A DNA stretch of 60,969 nt, taken from positions 1-60,969 of the forward strand of contig JAAZZR010000003.1 of the NCBI GenBank assembly GCA_014237605.1. Direction: 5' to 3'. The notes beneath the pieces were generated by a model. The model worked only from the letters and a program-made list of their open reading frames with translations, made no database searches and was not told the DNA's origin. Position 1 is the first letter of the stretch, and each line of letters starts with the position of its first letter. The DNA comes from Nitrosomonadaceae bacterium (GTDB taxonomy: Bacteria > Pseudomonadota > Gammaproteobacteria > Burkholderiales > Nitrosomonadaceae). The position numbers were made by a program, and so were the translations under genes. Positions 29,302 through 40,476 of this stretch are shown piece after piece.

Positions 29302-30462
29302 ATGATTTATCAAGCTAGCATCAGTAACGAGAAAGGTATATCTGATTTTGATCCGGGTCTGATTTGGTCTGCAATATTTTTGCTGAGTTTGGGTCTAATT
29401 ATGGTCTATTCAGCCTCTATTTCTATAGCTGAGACGAGTCGTGGAGATGGTTATGCGGCATACTTTCTTGTTCGTCAAGGAATCTATTTATTAATAGGAT
29501 TATTTATTGGTTTAATTGCATTTCAAATACCAATGAGATTATGGCAGAAATACTCGCTTTATCCATTTTTGATAGGTATGACATTGCTCGTACTAGTATT
29601 GATTCCTGGTATAGGGAACGAAGTGAATGGCAGCAGACGCTGGTTATCATTATTTGTTGTAAATCTGCAGCCTTCTGAATTTATGAAACTATTTATAGTG
29701 ATGTACGTTGCTAGTTATACGATTAAAAGAGCTGCATATCTAGACCATTTTAGAAGGGGGTTCCTTCCCATCTTTATGATAATGGTGATGCTAGGAATCT
29801 TGCTGCTTAAGGAGCCAGATTTAGGAGCATTTGTTGTTATTACCGTTATTGTAATGGCGATTTTATTTCTGGGCGGAATGAATCTAAAAATTTTTGGCGG
29901 AGTTATCGGGGTACTGCTTGTGTCTGTGTTGACGTTAATCTGGCTTGAACCTTACCGCCTGCAACGAATTATCTCAACCTGGAAGCCATTTGATGATGAA
30001 TTCGGAAAAGGGTATCAGTTATCTCACTCTTTGATGGCATTTGGGCGAGGTGGATGGGAAGGTGTCGGACTAGGTGGAAGTGTAGAGAAGCTATCCTATC
30101 TGCCAGAAGCGCATACAGATTTCCTTCTTGCGGTAATAGCAGAGGAGCTTGGTTTCATAGGAGTAATGGTTGTAGTAATCTTATTTGCATGGTTAGTGAT
30201 ACGTGCCTTCGTGATAGGTCGTCAAGCTGCGACACGAGAACGCTTTTTCCCTGCACTAGTAGCTCAGGGTATTGGGGTGTGGATAGGAATACAAGCTTTC
30301 ATCAACATGGGTGTAAATATGGGTATTCTGCCAACGAAAGGATTGACTCTTCCGCTAATGAGTTTTGGTGGTAGCGGCATTGTTGCAAATTGTATTGCAC
30401 TGGCAATTCTATCAAGAATTGACTGGGAAAATCGTCAATTAATGAAAGGGTACAAGATATGA
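29302..30462 (+). CDS. ftsW: Lipid II polymerising glycosyltransferase FtsW
   Basis: FtsW is the SEDS-family septal glycosyltransferase that partners FtsI. The 386-residue polytopic protein has ten predicted helices. SEDS hallmarks are LQPSEFMKL, the [10 protein letters not shown] segment with the catalytic aspartate, and near the C-terminus [20 protein letters not shown] followed by FGGSG. It lies 21 bp after murD and is followed by murG. Confidence 0.96.
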   Translation: MIYQASISNEKGISDFDPGLIWSAIFLLSLGLIMVYSASISIAETSRGDGYAAYFLVRQGIYLLIGLFIGLIAFQIPMRLWQKYSLYPFLIGMTLLVLVLIPGIGNEVNGSRRWLSLFVVNLQPSEFMKLFIVMYVASYTIKRAAYLDHFRRGFLPIFMIMVMLGILLLKEPDLGAFVVITVIVMAILFLGGMNLKIFGGVIGVLLVSVLTLIWLEPYRLQRIISTWKPFDDEFGKGYQLSHSLMAFGRGGWEGVGLGGSVEKLSYLPEAHTDFLLAVIAEELGFIGVMVVVILFAWLVIRAFVIGRQAATRERFFPALVAQGIGVWIGIQAFINMGVNMGILPTKGLTLPLMSFGGSGIVANCIALAILSRIDWENRQLMKGYKI

Positions 30463-30502
30463 ATAAAGGCTGTTGCCACAAAATAGCTCCAGGAGTTTCA
30501 GG

Positions 30503-31573
30503 TTGACACGTACTATTTTAATTATGGCCGGAGGCACTGGGGGGCATATTTTCCCTGCGCTGGCAGTGGCAGATTATTTGAAGAAAGCTGGTTGGCGGAT
30601 AGTTTGGCTAGGGACAAAAGGTGGGATGGAGGAGTCATTGATTGTACAAAAAGGGTACGATATTAAGTGTATTGATTTTTCCGGTTTGCGTGGAAAAAAT
30701 TTAATAGTCTGGTTTACCCTTCCATTAAGGCTGGTGTTAGCATTCTGGCAAAGTGCAAAGTTGTTATTTCAGTTACGTCCAGATGTAGTATTAGGTATGG
30801 GTGGTTACCCCTCTTTTCCAGGGGGTATTATGGCCGCATTGCTAAATAAACCATTACTAATTCATGAGCAGAATTCAATACCTGGTCTTACAAATAAGAT
30901 ATTAGTTAAGTTTGCAGATAAAATTCTAATAGGCTTTCCTCATGCAATTAAAGATAAGAAGAAGGTGGTGTTCTCTGGTAACCCAGTACGCAATGAAATA
31001 AGTAAACTAGATGCCCCTGAGCATCGGTATGAAGGGCGAAGTGGAAATTTAAAATTACTAATAATAGGAGGCAGCCTTGGTGCAAAAGTATTAAACACTA
31101 TCGTGCCACAGGCGCTGAAATTGATCCCAGATAGCATTCGTCCATTAGTAGTTCATCAGGCTGGAGAGAAGCATCTTGAAAGTTTAAATAAGAACTATGT
31201 AGAAGCTGGCGTAGAGGGTGAGCTAGTAGTTTTTATTGAAGAGATGGCAGTTAAATACTCTGAATGTGATTTAGTTATATGTCGTGCTGGGGCTCTTACT
31301 GTTGCAGAGCTTTCCTCTGCGGGCATAGCAAGTATTCTTGTTCCTTTCCCTTATGCCGTAGATGATCATCAGACATATAATGCAAACTTTCTAAGTAATA
31401 ATGATGCTGCAGTGTTACTGCCGGAGAATGAACTAACTCCAGACAGTTTGGCGAATCTATTATTGGAATTAACTCGAGAGAGGTTATTGGGAATGGCAAT
31501 TAAGGCACGTGAATTAGCAAAACCTAATGCAACTAGAATTGTGGCAGAAGAATGTATGGATATAATTAAATAA
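30503..31573 (+). CDS. murG: UDP-GlcNAc:lipid I N-acetylglucosaminyltransferase MurG
   Basis: MurG adds GlcNAc to lipid I, forming lipid II on the inner face of the membrane. The frame opens at a TTG at 30473, but the TTG at 30503 follows AGGAG at good distance. It yields the standard family start TRTILIMAGGTGGH, with 356 residues. The donor-binding region has GGSLGA and CRAGALTVAEL. A weak initiation codon for a membrane-limiting enzyme is notable but not rare. Confidence 0.95.
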   Translation: MTRTILIMAGGTGGHIFPALAVADYLKKAGWRIVWLGTKGGMEESLIVQKGYDIKCIDFSGLRGKNLIVWFTLPLRLVLAFWQSAKLLFQLRPDVVLGMGGYPSFPGGIMAALLNKPLLIHEQNSIPGLTNKILVKFADKILIGFPHAIKDKKKVVFSGNPVRNEISKLDAPEHRYEGRSGNLKLLIIGGSLGAKVLNTIVPQALKLIPDSIRPLVVHQAGEKHLESLNKNYVEAGVEGELVVFIEEMAVKYSECDLVICRAGALTVAELSSAGIASILVPFPYAVDDHQTYNANFLSNNDAAVLLPENELTPDSLANLLLELTRERLLGMAIKARELAKPNATRIVAEECMDIIK

Positions 31574-31636
31574 TGAATAATAAGGTTATTTTTTTTCAGT
31601 CTTTGAATCCTTTTCAACATCTTGTAAAGATAAAAG

Positions 31637-33046
31637 ATGAAACACAAAGTTAAACATATTCACTTTGTTGGAATTGGTGGGTCGGGAATGAGTGGAATAG
31701 CCGAAGTACTATTAAATCTGGACTATAAGATAAGTGGGTCAGATTTATCAGATAGTACGACTACAAAACGGTTAAGCAGTTTAGGCGCAACTGTTTATAT
31801 TGGTCATGCAGGGCATTATATTGAATCAGCAGACGCAGTAGTTACCTCTAGCGTAATAAAATCAGATAACCCGGAAGTACTTGCAGCACGTGCAAATAAT
31901 ATTCCTGTGGTTCCACGGGCAATAATGCTGGCTGAACTATTGAAACTACGCCAGGGTATTGGTGTTGCAGGAACCCATGGTAAGACTACCACTACAAGTT
32001 TAATTGCCAGCGTCCTTGCCCAAGCTGGAATGGACCCTACTTTCATTATTGGCGGAAAGCTTGAAGCTGCAGGCTCTCATGCAAAATTAGGAAGTGGTGA
32101 GTTTATAGTGGTAGAGGCAGATGAATCCGATGCTTCATTTCTATATCTACAGCCTGTGCTAGCAGTAGTAACTAATATAGATGCTGATCATATGGAAACC
32201 TATGATCATAATTTTAGTAAGCTTAAAAAGGCATTCGTAGATTTTCTACAACATCTCCCATTTTATGGAATGGCCGTGTTATGTGTTGATGATCCAAACG
32301 TACGTGAAATTATTCCTGCCATTACTAAGCCTATAACTACTTATGGCTTGTCGGATACAGCACAAATTAGAGCTACAAACATCAGTCATTGTAAGGGACA
32401 AATGCACTTTACTGCTTTGATTGGAGTTAATGAGGATTCTCGTAAGCTTGATATCAAACTTAATTTGCCGGGCTTACACAATGTACAAAATGCACTTGCT
32501 GCAATTGCAGTAGGCAATGAACTAGGGGTCTCGGATACCTCAATAATTAAAGCATTAAATAAATTTAAAGGTGTGGGGAGACGTTTTCAACGTTGTGGGG
32601 ATATTGAATTATCTGGAAGAAATAAGAATGTAAATTTCACTCTTGTTGATGATTATGGTCATCACCCAGTAGAGATCGCGGCCACAATTAGTGCTGTACG
32701 AGGCGCATTTCCTAGCCGTCGTCTCATAGTTGTATTTCAGCCACACCGTTATACCCGTACGAGAGATGTATTTGAGGACTTTGTAAAAGTTCTCTCGACA
32801 TCAGACGTGTTGCTGTTAACTGAAGTTTACTCAGCAGGGGAAACACCAATTGTTGCAGCTGACGGGAAGTCACTTGTGAGGGCAATTAGAGTACAGGGAA
32901 AAGTGGAACCAATTTTTATTGAAACTGTAGAGGATCTACCCGCAGCTATTTTTAATGTTATCGAGAATGAGGATGTAGTTTTAGTTATGGGAGCAGGTTC
33001 TGTGGGTAGCGTGGCACAAAATCTTATGAATTTTTCATGCGAATGA
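31637..33046 (+). CDS. murC: UDP-MurNAc:L-alanine ligase MurC
   Basis: MurC adds the first amino acid, L-alanine, to UDP-MurNAc. The 469 residues include the N-terminal Rossmann run [16 protein letters not shown], the ATP loop GTHGKTTT (about 111-118), EADESDASF and [10 protein letters not shown], plus [16 protein letters not shown] near the C-terminus. It is separated from murG by 63 bp and from murB by only 3 bp. Confidence 0.97.
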   Translation: MKHKVKHIHFVGIGGSGMSGIAEVLLNLDYKISGSDLSDSTTTKRLSSLGATVYIGHAGHYIESADAVVTSSVIKSDNPEVLAARANNIPVVPRAIMLAELLKLRQGIGVAGTHGKTTTTSLIASVLAQAGMDPTFIIGGKLEAAGSHAKLGSGEFIVVEADESDASFLYLQPVLAVVTNIDADHMETYDHNFSKLKKAFVDFLQHLPFYGMAVLCVDDPNVREIIPAITKPITTYGLSDTAQIRATNISHCKGQMHFTALIGVNEDSRKLDIKLNLPGLHNVQNALAAIAVGNELGVSDTSIIKALNKFKGVGRRFQRCGDIELSGRNKNVNFTLVDDYGHHPVEIAATISAVRGAFPSRRLIVVFQPHRYTRTRDVFEDFVKVLSTSDVLLLTEVYSAGETPIVAADGKSLVRAIRVQGKVEPIFIETVEDLPAAIFNVIENEDVVLVMGAGSVGSVAQNLMNFSCE

Positions 33047-33049
33047 TAA

Positions 33050-34036
33050 ATGGATATGTCAGAAACAGTTAAATTAAATCATACTCAATCCTTGCCTTTT
33101 AAGATGGGGATGAAAGCAGCCCTGCGTGGGGAGGTGCGTATGAATGAATCAATGAAAAAATATACTTCATGGCGTGCAGGGGGTCAGGCAGATCGAATCT
33201 ATATCCCAGCTGATTTAGCTGACTTATCTCAGTTTCTGCTTAGTATACCTAAGCGCGAGACAGTGCATGTTGTTGGCTTAGGTAGCAACCTTTTAGTACG
33301 CGATGGCGGATTACGTGGAACGGTAATATTGCCCCATGGAAAGTTAAATAATATTCAGCTGGAACAGCATAGTGATGAGGAAGGACTGATTTATGTTGAG
33401 GCGGGTGTGACTTGTGCAAAAGTCGCACGATTTTCTGCATTAAATAACTTAGCTGGGGCTGAATTTTTAGCTGGAATACCTGGTACTGTTGGAGGGGCCC
33501 TGGCAATGAATGCAGGTTGTTATGGTTTGGAAACATGGGGAATTATTGAGGGTGTAAAGACACTTAATCGTTCAGGCAGCTTGAAAGACCGAGACTCAAA
33601 AGAATATAAAACTAGCTATCGACAGGTTAATTTAAAATCAGATATTGGGTTGCCTGTGGACTCCTCTAGTGAGGAATGGTTTGTAGGTGCGTGGATCAGA
33701 TTGAAGAAAGGAACTGATGTAACATCTAGAAAAAAGATTAAAGAATTACTCTCTAGGCGCATTAACAGTCAACCATTGAATTTGCCCAGTGCTGGTTCAG
33801 TATTTCGTAATCCACCTGGAGATTATGCCGCCAGATTAATTGAATCATGTGGATTAAAGGGGTTTAGTATTGGCGGGGCTATGGTTTCAATTAAACATGC
33901 AAATTTTATTGTTAATACAGGTAATGCCATGGCAGGAGATATTGAGGCTGTAATTGCAGAGATAAGTAAGAAAGTAAAGAGAAAGACAGGTATTAAATTG
34001 GCACAAGAAATTAGGATCATAGGAGAGGCTAAGTGA
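33050..34036 (+). CDS. murB: UDP-N-acetylenolpyruvoylglucosamine reductase MurB (type I)
   Basis: MurB reduces UDP-GlcNAc-enolpyruvate to UDP-MurNAc using FAD and NADPH. The 328 residues show the FAD-binding SWRAGGQADR and GLGSNLLVRDGG, AGIPGTVGGALAMNAG, and the active-site serine in LPSAGSVFRNP. The N-terminal 25 residues are longer than in many homologues, so an internal start such as the ATG encoding MGMKAAL is possible. It follows murC closely. Confidence 0.95.
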   Translation: MDMSETVKLNHTQSLPFKMGMKAALRGEVRMNESMKKYTSWRAGGQADRIYIPADLADLSQFLLSIPKRETVHVVGLGSNLLVRDGGLRGTVILPHGKLNNIQLEQHSDEEGLIYVEAGVTCAKVARFSALNNLAGAEFLAGIPGTVGGALAMNAGCYGLETWGIIEGVKTLNRSGSLKDRDSKEYKTSYRQVNLKSDIGLPVDSSSEEWFVGAWIRLKKGTDVTSRKKIKELLSRRINSQPLNLPSAGSVFRNPPGDYAARLIESCGLKGFSIGGAMVSIKHANFIVNTGNAMAGDIEAVIAEISKKVKRKTGIKLAQEIRIIGEAK

Positions 34037-34075
34037 GTTTTTATGAGTTCAAGTTATTTTTACGGATAGTGAGCT

Positions 34076-34993
34076 GTGAGTATAAATAGCTTTGGAAAAG
34101 TTGCAGTTCTGCTCGGAGGCCGTTCTAACGAGCGTGAAATTTCACTCCAGAGTGGCCGTGCTGTACTTGAAGCACTAAAACGAAGAGGGGTTGATGCACA
34201 TCCATTTGATCCGGCTAACGAGCCGATAGAGGATCTTTTAAGGAAGAAATTTAATATAGCGTATATAGCCCTTCATGGACGCTATGGTGAGGATGGAACT
34301 ATACAAGGCGGACTGGAACTTATGGGTTTGCCCTACACGGGTAGTGGCGTGTTGGCAAGTGCGATTGCTATAGATAAATGGAGGACTAAATTGTTATGGC
34401 AATCAATAGGTATCAATACTCCTCGCTATATGATGCTTAATGCAGAAAGCAACTTAGATATAGTAATAAAGGAACTGGGGCTGCCGCTGATTATTAAGCC
34501 ATCCCGAGAAGGATCAACAATTGGTTTATGTAAAGTAACTTCGGCAGAAGGTTTGCGAGATGCATATCAAGCAGCAGCAAAACATGATCAGGCAGTTTTG
34601 GCTGAGCAGTTTATAGAAGGCATGGAGTTAACCGCTGCAATTCTTGGGGATACTCCGCTACCTCTAGTGCGAATTGAGGTATCAGGTGAACTGTATGATT
34701 ATGAAGCCAAATATCTTTCTCTTGATACGGGATATTTTTGTCCAAGCGGCCTGCCTCCTGAGCTGGAAAAAATAATACAGGCTCAAGCTTTACAGGCGCA
34801 TATGATTCTGGGGTGTGATGGCTGGGGGAGAATAGATCTAATACTAGATAGCTCTGATAAACCTTATTTTCTTGAGACTAATACATCACCAGGTATGACT
34901 AGCCATAGTCTTGTACCAATGGCAGCAAAAACTGCAGGAATATCATTTGATGATCTTGTAATAAAGATACTGGAATTAGCGCATGTGGGATAA
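34076..34993 (+). CDS. ddl: D-alanine--D-alanine ligase
   Basis: Ddl makes the D-Ala-D-Ala dipeptide used by MurF. The 305-residue ATP-grasp enzyme shows [38 protein letters not shown] and [15 protein letters not shown]. It starts with GTG at 34076. The last codons overlap ftsQ by 11 bp, and it occupies the usual ddlB place before ftsQ. Confidence 0.96.
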   Translation: MSINSFGKVAVLLGGRSNEREISLQSGRAVLEALKRRGVDAHPFDPANEPIEDLLRKKFNIAYIALHGRYGEDGTIQGGLELMGLPYTGSGVLASAIAIDKWRTKLLWQSIGINTPRYMMLNAESNLDIVIKELGLPLIIKPSREGSTIGLCKVTSAEGLRDAYQAAAKHDQAVLAEQFIEGMELTAAILGDTPLPLVRIEVSGELYDYEAKYLSLDTGYFCPSGLPPELEKIIQAQALQAHMILGCDGWGRIDLILDSSDKPYFLETNTSPGMTSHSLVPMAAKTAGISFDDLVIKILELAHVG

Positions 34994-35741
34994 CTATCGG
35001 TTACTAAATATATTAGCAAGTGGTCTCTTCACACTTGTTGTATTAACTGCTGCTGCTGCCATTAGCCCTTCAGTAATAAATTTGCCAGTATTTGCACTAA
35101 AGGAGATAAATATTACCGGAACTAATAAAACTGATGGAAGGTTAAAATATATAACCAGAGAACAAATTAGAAGTCTTGTAAGTAGCAAGATAGATGGAAG
35201 TTTTTTTACGGTAGAACTGGACGCGATAGGAAACGCATTTGAAAAACTACCTTGGGTTCGTGCTGTAAGTGTACGTCGGAATTGGCCACACGGTCTAGAG
35301 ATAGAGTTAGAAGAGCAGGTGGTACTTGCAAGGCGAGAAAATCTAGAGCTTGTGAATATTTATGGAGAAGTATTTACAGCTAAGACTGACAAACGACTGC
35401 CACAGTTTACTGGGCCAGTAGAAGGTTCGTATGAAGTATCACAGAAGTATGTGACTTTTCAAAAGCTATTGCAGCCGCTTCAGAAAAGAATCGCTCAGAT
35501 AAATTTTTCTCCGCGCCAAGCTTGGCGCATACATATGGAAAATGGAGTTGTGTTGGAATTAGGACGAGAGAAAATTGAGGCTAGATTAGGGGTTTATGTG
35601 TCTGCATATGATCATATAGTTTCACAGTTTAAAGAGAAGATTACATATGTAGATTTACGCTATCCAAATGGATTCTCTGTACGCGTAATAGATTCAGCTC
35701 AGAAAAAGATTCATGATCAGATTTTTAAGAAAGTCGGGTAA
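34983..35741 (+). CDS. ftsQ: Cell division protein FtsQ
   Basis: FtsQ is the bitopic divisome scaffold that recruits FtsL and FtsB. The 252 residues contain one membrane helix (about 10-30), then a POTRA domain with [10 protein letters not shown] and [14 protein letters not shown], followed by the FtsQ beta domain (about 115-245) ending in [15 protein letters not shown]. It overlaps ddl by 11 bp and precedes ftsA by 25 bp. Confidence 0.95.
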   Translation: MWDNYRLLNILASGLFTLVVLTAAAAISPSVINLPVFALKEINITGTNKTDGRLKYITREQIRSLVSSKIDGSFFTVELDAIGNAFEKLPWVRAVSVRRNWPHGLEIELEEQVVLARRENLELVNIYGEVFTAKTDKRLPQFTGPVEGSYEVSQKYVTFQKLLQPLQKRIAQINFSPRQAWRIHMENGVVLELGREKIEARLGVYVSAYDHIVSQFKEKITYVDLRYPNGFSVRVIDSAQKKIHDQIFKKVG

Positions 35742-35766
35742 TGAGAATTAGGACTCATAAAATAAA

Positions 35767-37005
35767 ATGAATAAAGCAAGTGCAAATAAAAATTTAATCG
35801 TTGGCCTCGACATCGGGACTTCAAAAGTTGTTGTCATTGCTGCCGAAGTTACTTCTGATGGTACGTTTGAAATTATTGGCATGGGGAGCCATCCCTCTAG
35901 TGGTCTGAAAAAGGGTGTAGTAGCTAATATTGAAACTACAGTCAATGCAATTCAACGTGCACTAGAGGAAGTTGAATTAATGGCAAATTGTAAAATACAT
36001 GATGTATATACAGGCGTAGCCGGGAATCATATTAAGAGTTTTAATTCTCATGGAATGGTGGCGATTAAAGACAGGGAAGTATCAGAGTTAGATGTTGAAC
36101 GTGTAATGGAAACTGCTAAGGCAGTGAATATCCCTGCAAACCAACAGGTTCTACATATTCTCAATCAGGAATTTATTATCGATGGTCAGGAGGATGTGCG
36201 CGAGCCAATCGGTATGAATGGAATACGACTTGAGGTAAAAGTTCATATTGTTACAGGTTCTATTTCAGCTGTACAAAATATTATGAAATGTGTTCTTCGT
36301 TGCGGACTAGAGGTAGGAGATGTTGTATTACAACCACTTGCATCATCAATGGCAGTTTTGTCTGAAGATGAAAAAGATCTAGGTGTATGTTTAGTGGATA
36401 TTGGCGGGGGTACCACTGATATTGCCGTATTTAATCAAGGAGCAATCCGTCATACAGCAGTAATTCCAATTGCTGGAGATCAGGTAACAAATGACATTGC
36501 AATGGCACTACGTACCCCTACAAAGGATGCGGAAGATATTAAATGCCGTTACGGTTGTGCTCTAAAAGGAATGGCAGATAGTCGAGAAATGATAGAAGTT
36601 TTGGGTGTAGGTGAACGTGGCACACGTCAGCTATCTAGGCAAACGCTTGCAGAGGTAATTGAGCCTAGAGTAGAAGAACTTTATTTACTTGTACAGAAAG
36701 AACTACGTCGTAGCGGTTTTGAAGAACTTCTTTCTTCCGGAATAGTTATTACAGGCGGTAGTAGTTCTTTATTGGGTATGGTTGAACTAGGGGAAGAAAT
36801 TTTTCATATGCCAGTCAGATTGGGACTTCCACTTTATCGTGGAAGCTTAGCGGAGGTAGTACGTACTCCAAGATTCTCTACTGGTGTTGGACTAATTATT
36901 GCTGGTATTGAGCAGAATCGGCACCATCATAAAGCCAGGTTGCAGGGGAATTCATTTAAGCTTATTCTTGAACGAATAGGAAACTGGTTTCAGAGGAATT
37001 TTTAG
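35767..37005 (+). CDS. ftsA: Cell division protein FtsA
   Basis: FtsA is an actin-like ATPase that tethers FtsZ to the membrane. The 412-residue protein has the phosphate-binding GLDIGTSKV near the N-terminus, VDIGGGTTDIAV in the middle, and GIVITGGSSSL. The final segment, FKLILERIGNWFQRNF, is an amphipathic membrane-targeting helix. It is the last gene of the cluster: the usual ftsZ and lpxC are absent and convergent serS follows after 66 bp. Confidence 0.97.
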   Translation: MNKASANKNLIVGLDIGTSKVVVIAAEVTSDGTFEIIGMGSHPSSGLKKGVVANIETTVNAIQRALEEVELMANCKIHDVYTGVAGNHIKSFNSHGMVAIKDREVSELDVERVMETAKAVNIPANQQVLHILNQEFIIDGQEDVREPIGMNGIRLEVKVHIVTGSISAVQNIMKCVLRCGLEVGDVVLQPLASSMAVLSEDEKDLGVCLVDIGGGTTDIAVFNQGAIRHTAVIPIAGDQVTNDIAMALRTPTKDAEDIKCRYGCALKGMADSREMIEVLGVGERGTRQLSRQTLAEVIEPRVEELYLLVQKELRRSGFEELLSSGIVITGGSSSLLGMVELGEEIFHMPVRLGLPLYRGSLAEVVRTPRFSTGVGLIIAGIEQNRHHHKARLQGNSFKLILERIGNWFQRNF

Positions 37006-37044
37006 AGATAACCATAGGGGCTGGATCATTTTATTTGGCAATAC

Positions 37045-37071
37045 AATAGTATTATATTAAATATAGTACTA

Positions 37072-37073
<2 letters not shown>
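37045..37073. terminator. AT-rich 13-bp hairpin between convergent ftsA and serS
   Basis: AATAGTATTATAT pairs with ATATAGTACTATT (one T-G pair) around TAA. It is followed on the plus strand by ATTTCTTT. The right arm runs into the serS stop codon. It probably ends the division-cluster transcript and may act in both directions; the low G+C of the stem lowers certainty. Confidence 0.6.
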
Positions 37074-38439
<1,366 letters not shown>

Positions 38440-38488
38440 CTAATTTTTTACTTTGAATAAGTACTTTCTTATTAACATAAATTTCTTT

Positions 38489-39805
38489 TTATTTTATTGC
38501 CTTCTTATCTAGTTTTCGTAAATGCGCTAATTTATCAGAAATCTTCTCTTCAAATCCGCGAGAAGTAGGCATATACAATGTTACGTCTGGCATATTTGCA
38601 GGAAAATAATTTTCTCCCGCAGAGTAGGCCTCTGTTTCATCATGAGCATAGCGGTATTCAGATCCAATATTTAATTTCTTCATCAGATCAGTTGGCGCAT
38701 TCCGTAAATGGTTAGGTACTGGATATGACTTATTATCGCTTATAAGAGCCAGAGCTTTATTATACGCGAGGTAAGTAGCGTTGCTCTTAGGCGCACAAGC
38801 TAAATATAATATCGCCTGTGCAAGAGCAAGCTCTCCTTCTGGGCTTCCGAGTCGTTCGTATACCTCATAGGAATTTAATGCTATTTGTAAGGCACGAGGA
38901 TCAGCAAGTCCGATATCTTCAGTTGCTATACGAATTAATCTCCGACCTATGTATAGCGGGTCAGCTCCACCATCAAGCATACGGCACATCCAGTAAAGTG
39001 CAGCATCTGGATCAGATCCGCGCGTAGATTTATGCAGTGCAGAAATTTGGTCATAAAATTGATCTCCCCTTTTATCAAAATTGTGCGAAGCATGGGTAAG
39101 CATATTACGAACATAGTCTGCATTAATATTTACAATATTCTCAGTCTCAGCTGCAGTTTTTGTTTGCTCCAGTAAATTTAGTAAACGTCTGGCATCTCCA
39201 TCAGCAAATCCTATTAGTAGACACTTGGCATCATTAGAAAAATTTAATCCTCTTAAGGAAAATTTCACTGCCTTATTAAATAAAGTACTAAGATGATTTT
39301 CTGATAGAGCCTTAAGTACGTAAACATGAGCACGTGATAAAAGTGCGCTATTAACTTCAAATGAAGGGTTCTCAGTAGTGGCGCCAACAAATGTTACAAG
39401 CCCTTTTTCAACGTATGGTAAGAATGCATCTTGCTGAAACTTATTGAAGCGATGCACTTCATCTACAAATAGAATAGTGTGTCGGTTCGATTGTTGCAAC
39501 GTCATCTGAGCTAATTCAATTGCATCACGAATATCTTTAACTCCTGATAGTACTGCTGATAATGCTATGAAATTAGCATCAAATTTGAGTGCCATTAATT
39601 TTGCTAGTGTAGTTTTGCCAGTTCCAGGAGGCCCCCATAGGATCATTGAATGTGGCTTCCCAGATTTAAATGCAATATGCAGCGGCTTGCCTGGACCAAG
39701 TAAATGATCCTGACCAACTACCTCTTCCGTTGTTTTGGGGCGTAATTGTTCTGCTAAAGGGGTGAAAATATTTTGTGTTTCGAACAAATCAGTCACTAAT
39801 GACAT
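38489..39805 (-). CDS. rarA: Replication-associated recombination protein A (RarA/MgsA AAA+ ATPase)
   Basis: RarA acts at stalled replication forks and belongs to the clamp-loader-like AAA+ family. The 438 residues have Walker A GPPGTGKTT (58-66), Walker B with LFVDEVHRFNK, sensor GATTENPSFEVNSALLSRA, and the C-terminal tetramerisation domain with KSTRGSDPDAALYW. It overlaps lolA by 17 bp, the order lolA-rarA-serS being common in betaproteobacteria. Confidence 0.95.
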   Translation of the reverse strand: MSLVTDLFETQNIFTPLAEQLRPKTTEEVVGQDHLLGPGKPLHIAFKSGKPHSMILWGPPGTGKTTLAKLMALKFDANFIALSAVLSGVKDIRDAIELAQMTLQQSNRHTILFVDEVHRFNKFQQDAFLPYVEKGLVTFVGATTENPSFEVNSALLSRAHVYVLKALSENHLSTLFNKAVKFSLRGLNFSNDAKCLLIGFADGDARRLLNLLEQTKTAAETENIVNINADYVRNMLTHASHNFDKRGDQFYDQISALHKSTRGSDPDAALYWMCRMLDGGADPLYIGRRLIRIATEDIGLADPRALQIALNSYEVYERLGSPEGELALAQAILYLACAPKSNATYLAYNKALALISDNKSYPVPNHLRNAPTDLMKKLNIGSEYRYAHDETEAYSAGENYFPANMPDVTLYMPTSRGFEEKISDKLAHLRKLDKKAIK

Positions 39806-40439
39806 CCGAATTTTTGGGTGGAGTAAATTTGAATAATTCTGGTTTTAGATAGGGGTTTTTTTCCATACTTGAGAAGATGATAACTGTTGTCTGGCCGAAA
39901 CTATCATGCAAGACAACTTTCTTTAGGGAGCCTGTTTGCGTAAATCCAAGCCGTACCGATTCGAAGGAGCCCTCTTTTATTTTAGGCTTTGCCTCTAGCC
40001 ATTCTAATTCCCCTTGTAAGCCAATTTCATCTAGGTCGAAATTGGCTTCGATTACATTCTCACCAGCAAGTAGCGCAGCCGGGCTACTGCCAATCGCTAT
40101 ATCAAGCTTCCGAACTGTTACTTGATTGAGATCAATATCATAAAACCATACTGTTTCACCATCTCCAATAATTAATTGCTCATATGGCTTTTCATAATTC
40201 CACCTAAATTTTCCAGGACGTTCAAACTGCATGGTGCCATTTGCTTCTTGAATTATTTCTGCATTCTTATCAAGCATAATTTGTGAAAATATAGCACGTG
40301 ACTTGCGTACATCTTTAACAAATGATTCTAAACTTTTCATGGCGCCAGCCTGCGCGATACATGGAAACATTAGGAGTGATAGGAAAAATAGAGTTCGTTG
40401 ATAAAGATTCATTCCAAATTTATTATAAAGTTTATTCAT
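39789..40439 (-). CDS. lolA: Outer-membrane lipoprotein carrier protein LolA
   Basis: LolA ferries lipoproteins through the periplasm from LolCDE to LolB. The 216-residue precursor has a signal peptide ending in AQA near residue 31. The mature part has the LolA-type ANGTMQFERPGKFRWNYEKP and DLNQVTVRKL strands of the half beta-barrel. A later ATG at residue 10 also gives a good signal peptide, and neither start has a strong ribosome binding site. It sits between ftsK and rarA on one transcript. Confidence 0.93.
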   Translation of the reverse strand: MNKLYNKFGMNLYQRTLFFLSLLMFPCIAQAGAMKSLESFVKDVRKSRAIFSQIMLDKNAEIIQEANGTMQFERPGKFRWNYEKPYEQLIIGDGETVWFYDIDLNQVTVRKLDIAIGSSPAALLAGENVIEANFDLDEIGLQGELEWLEAKPKIKEGSFESVRLGFTQTGSLKKVVLHDSFGQTTVIIFSSMEKNPYLKPELFKFTPPKNSDVISD

Positions 40440-40476
40440 TGATTACTTTAGATAAAAATTTATTTAGAGTAGCCAC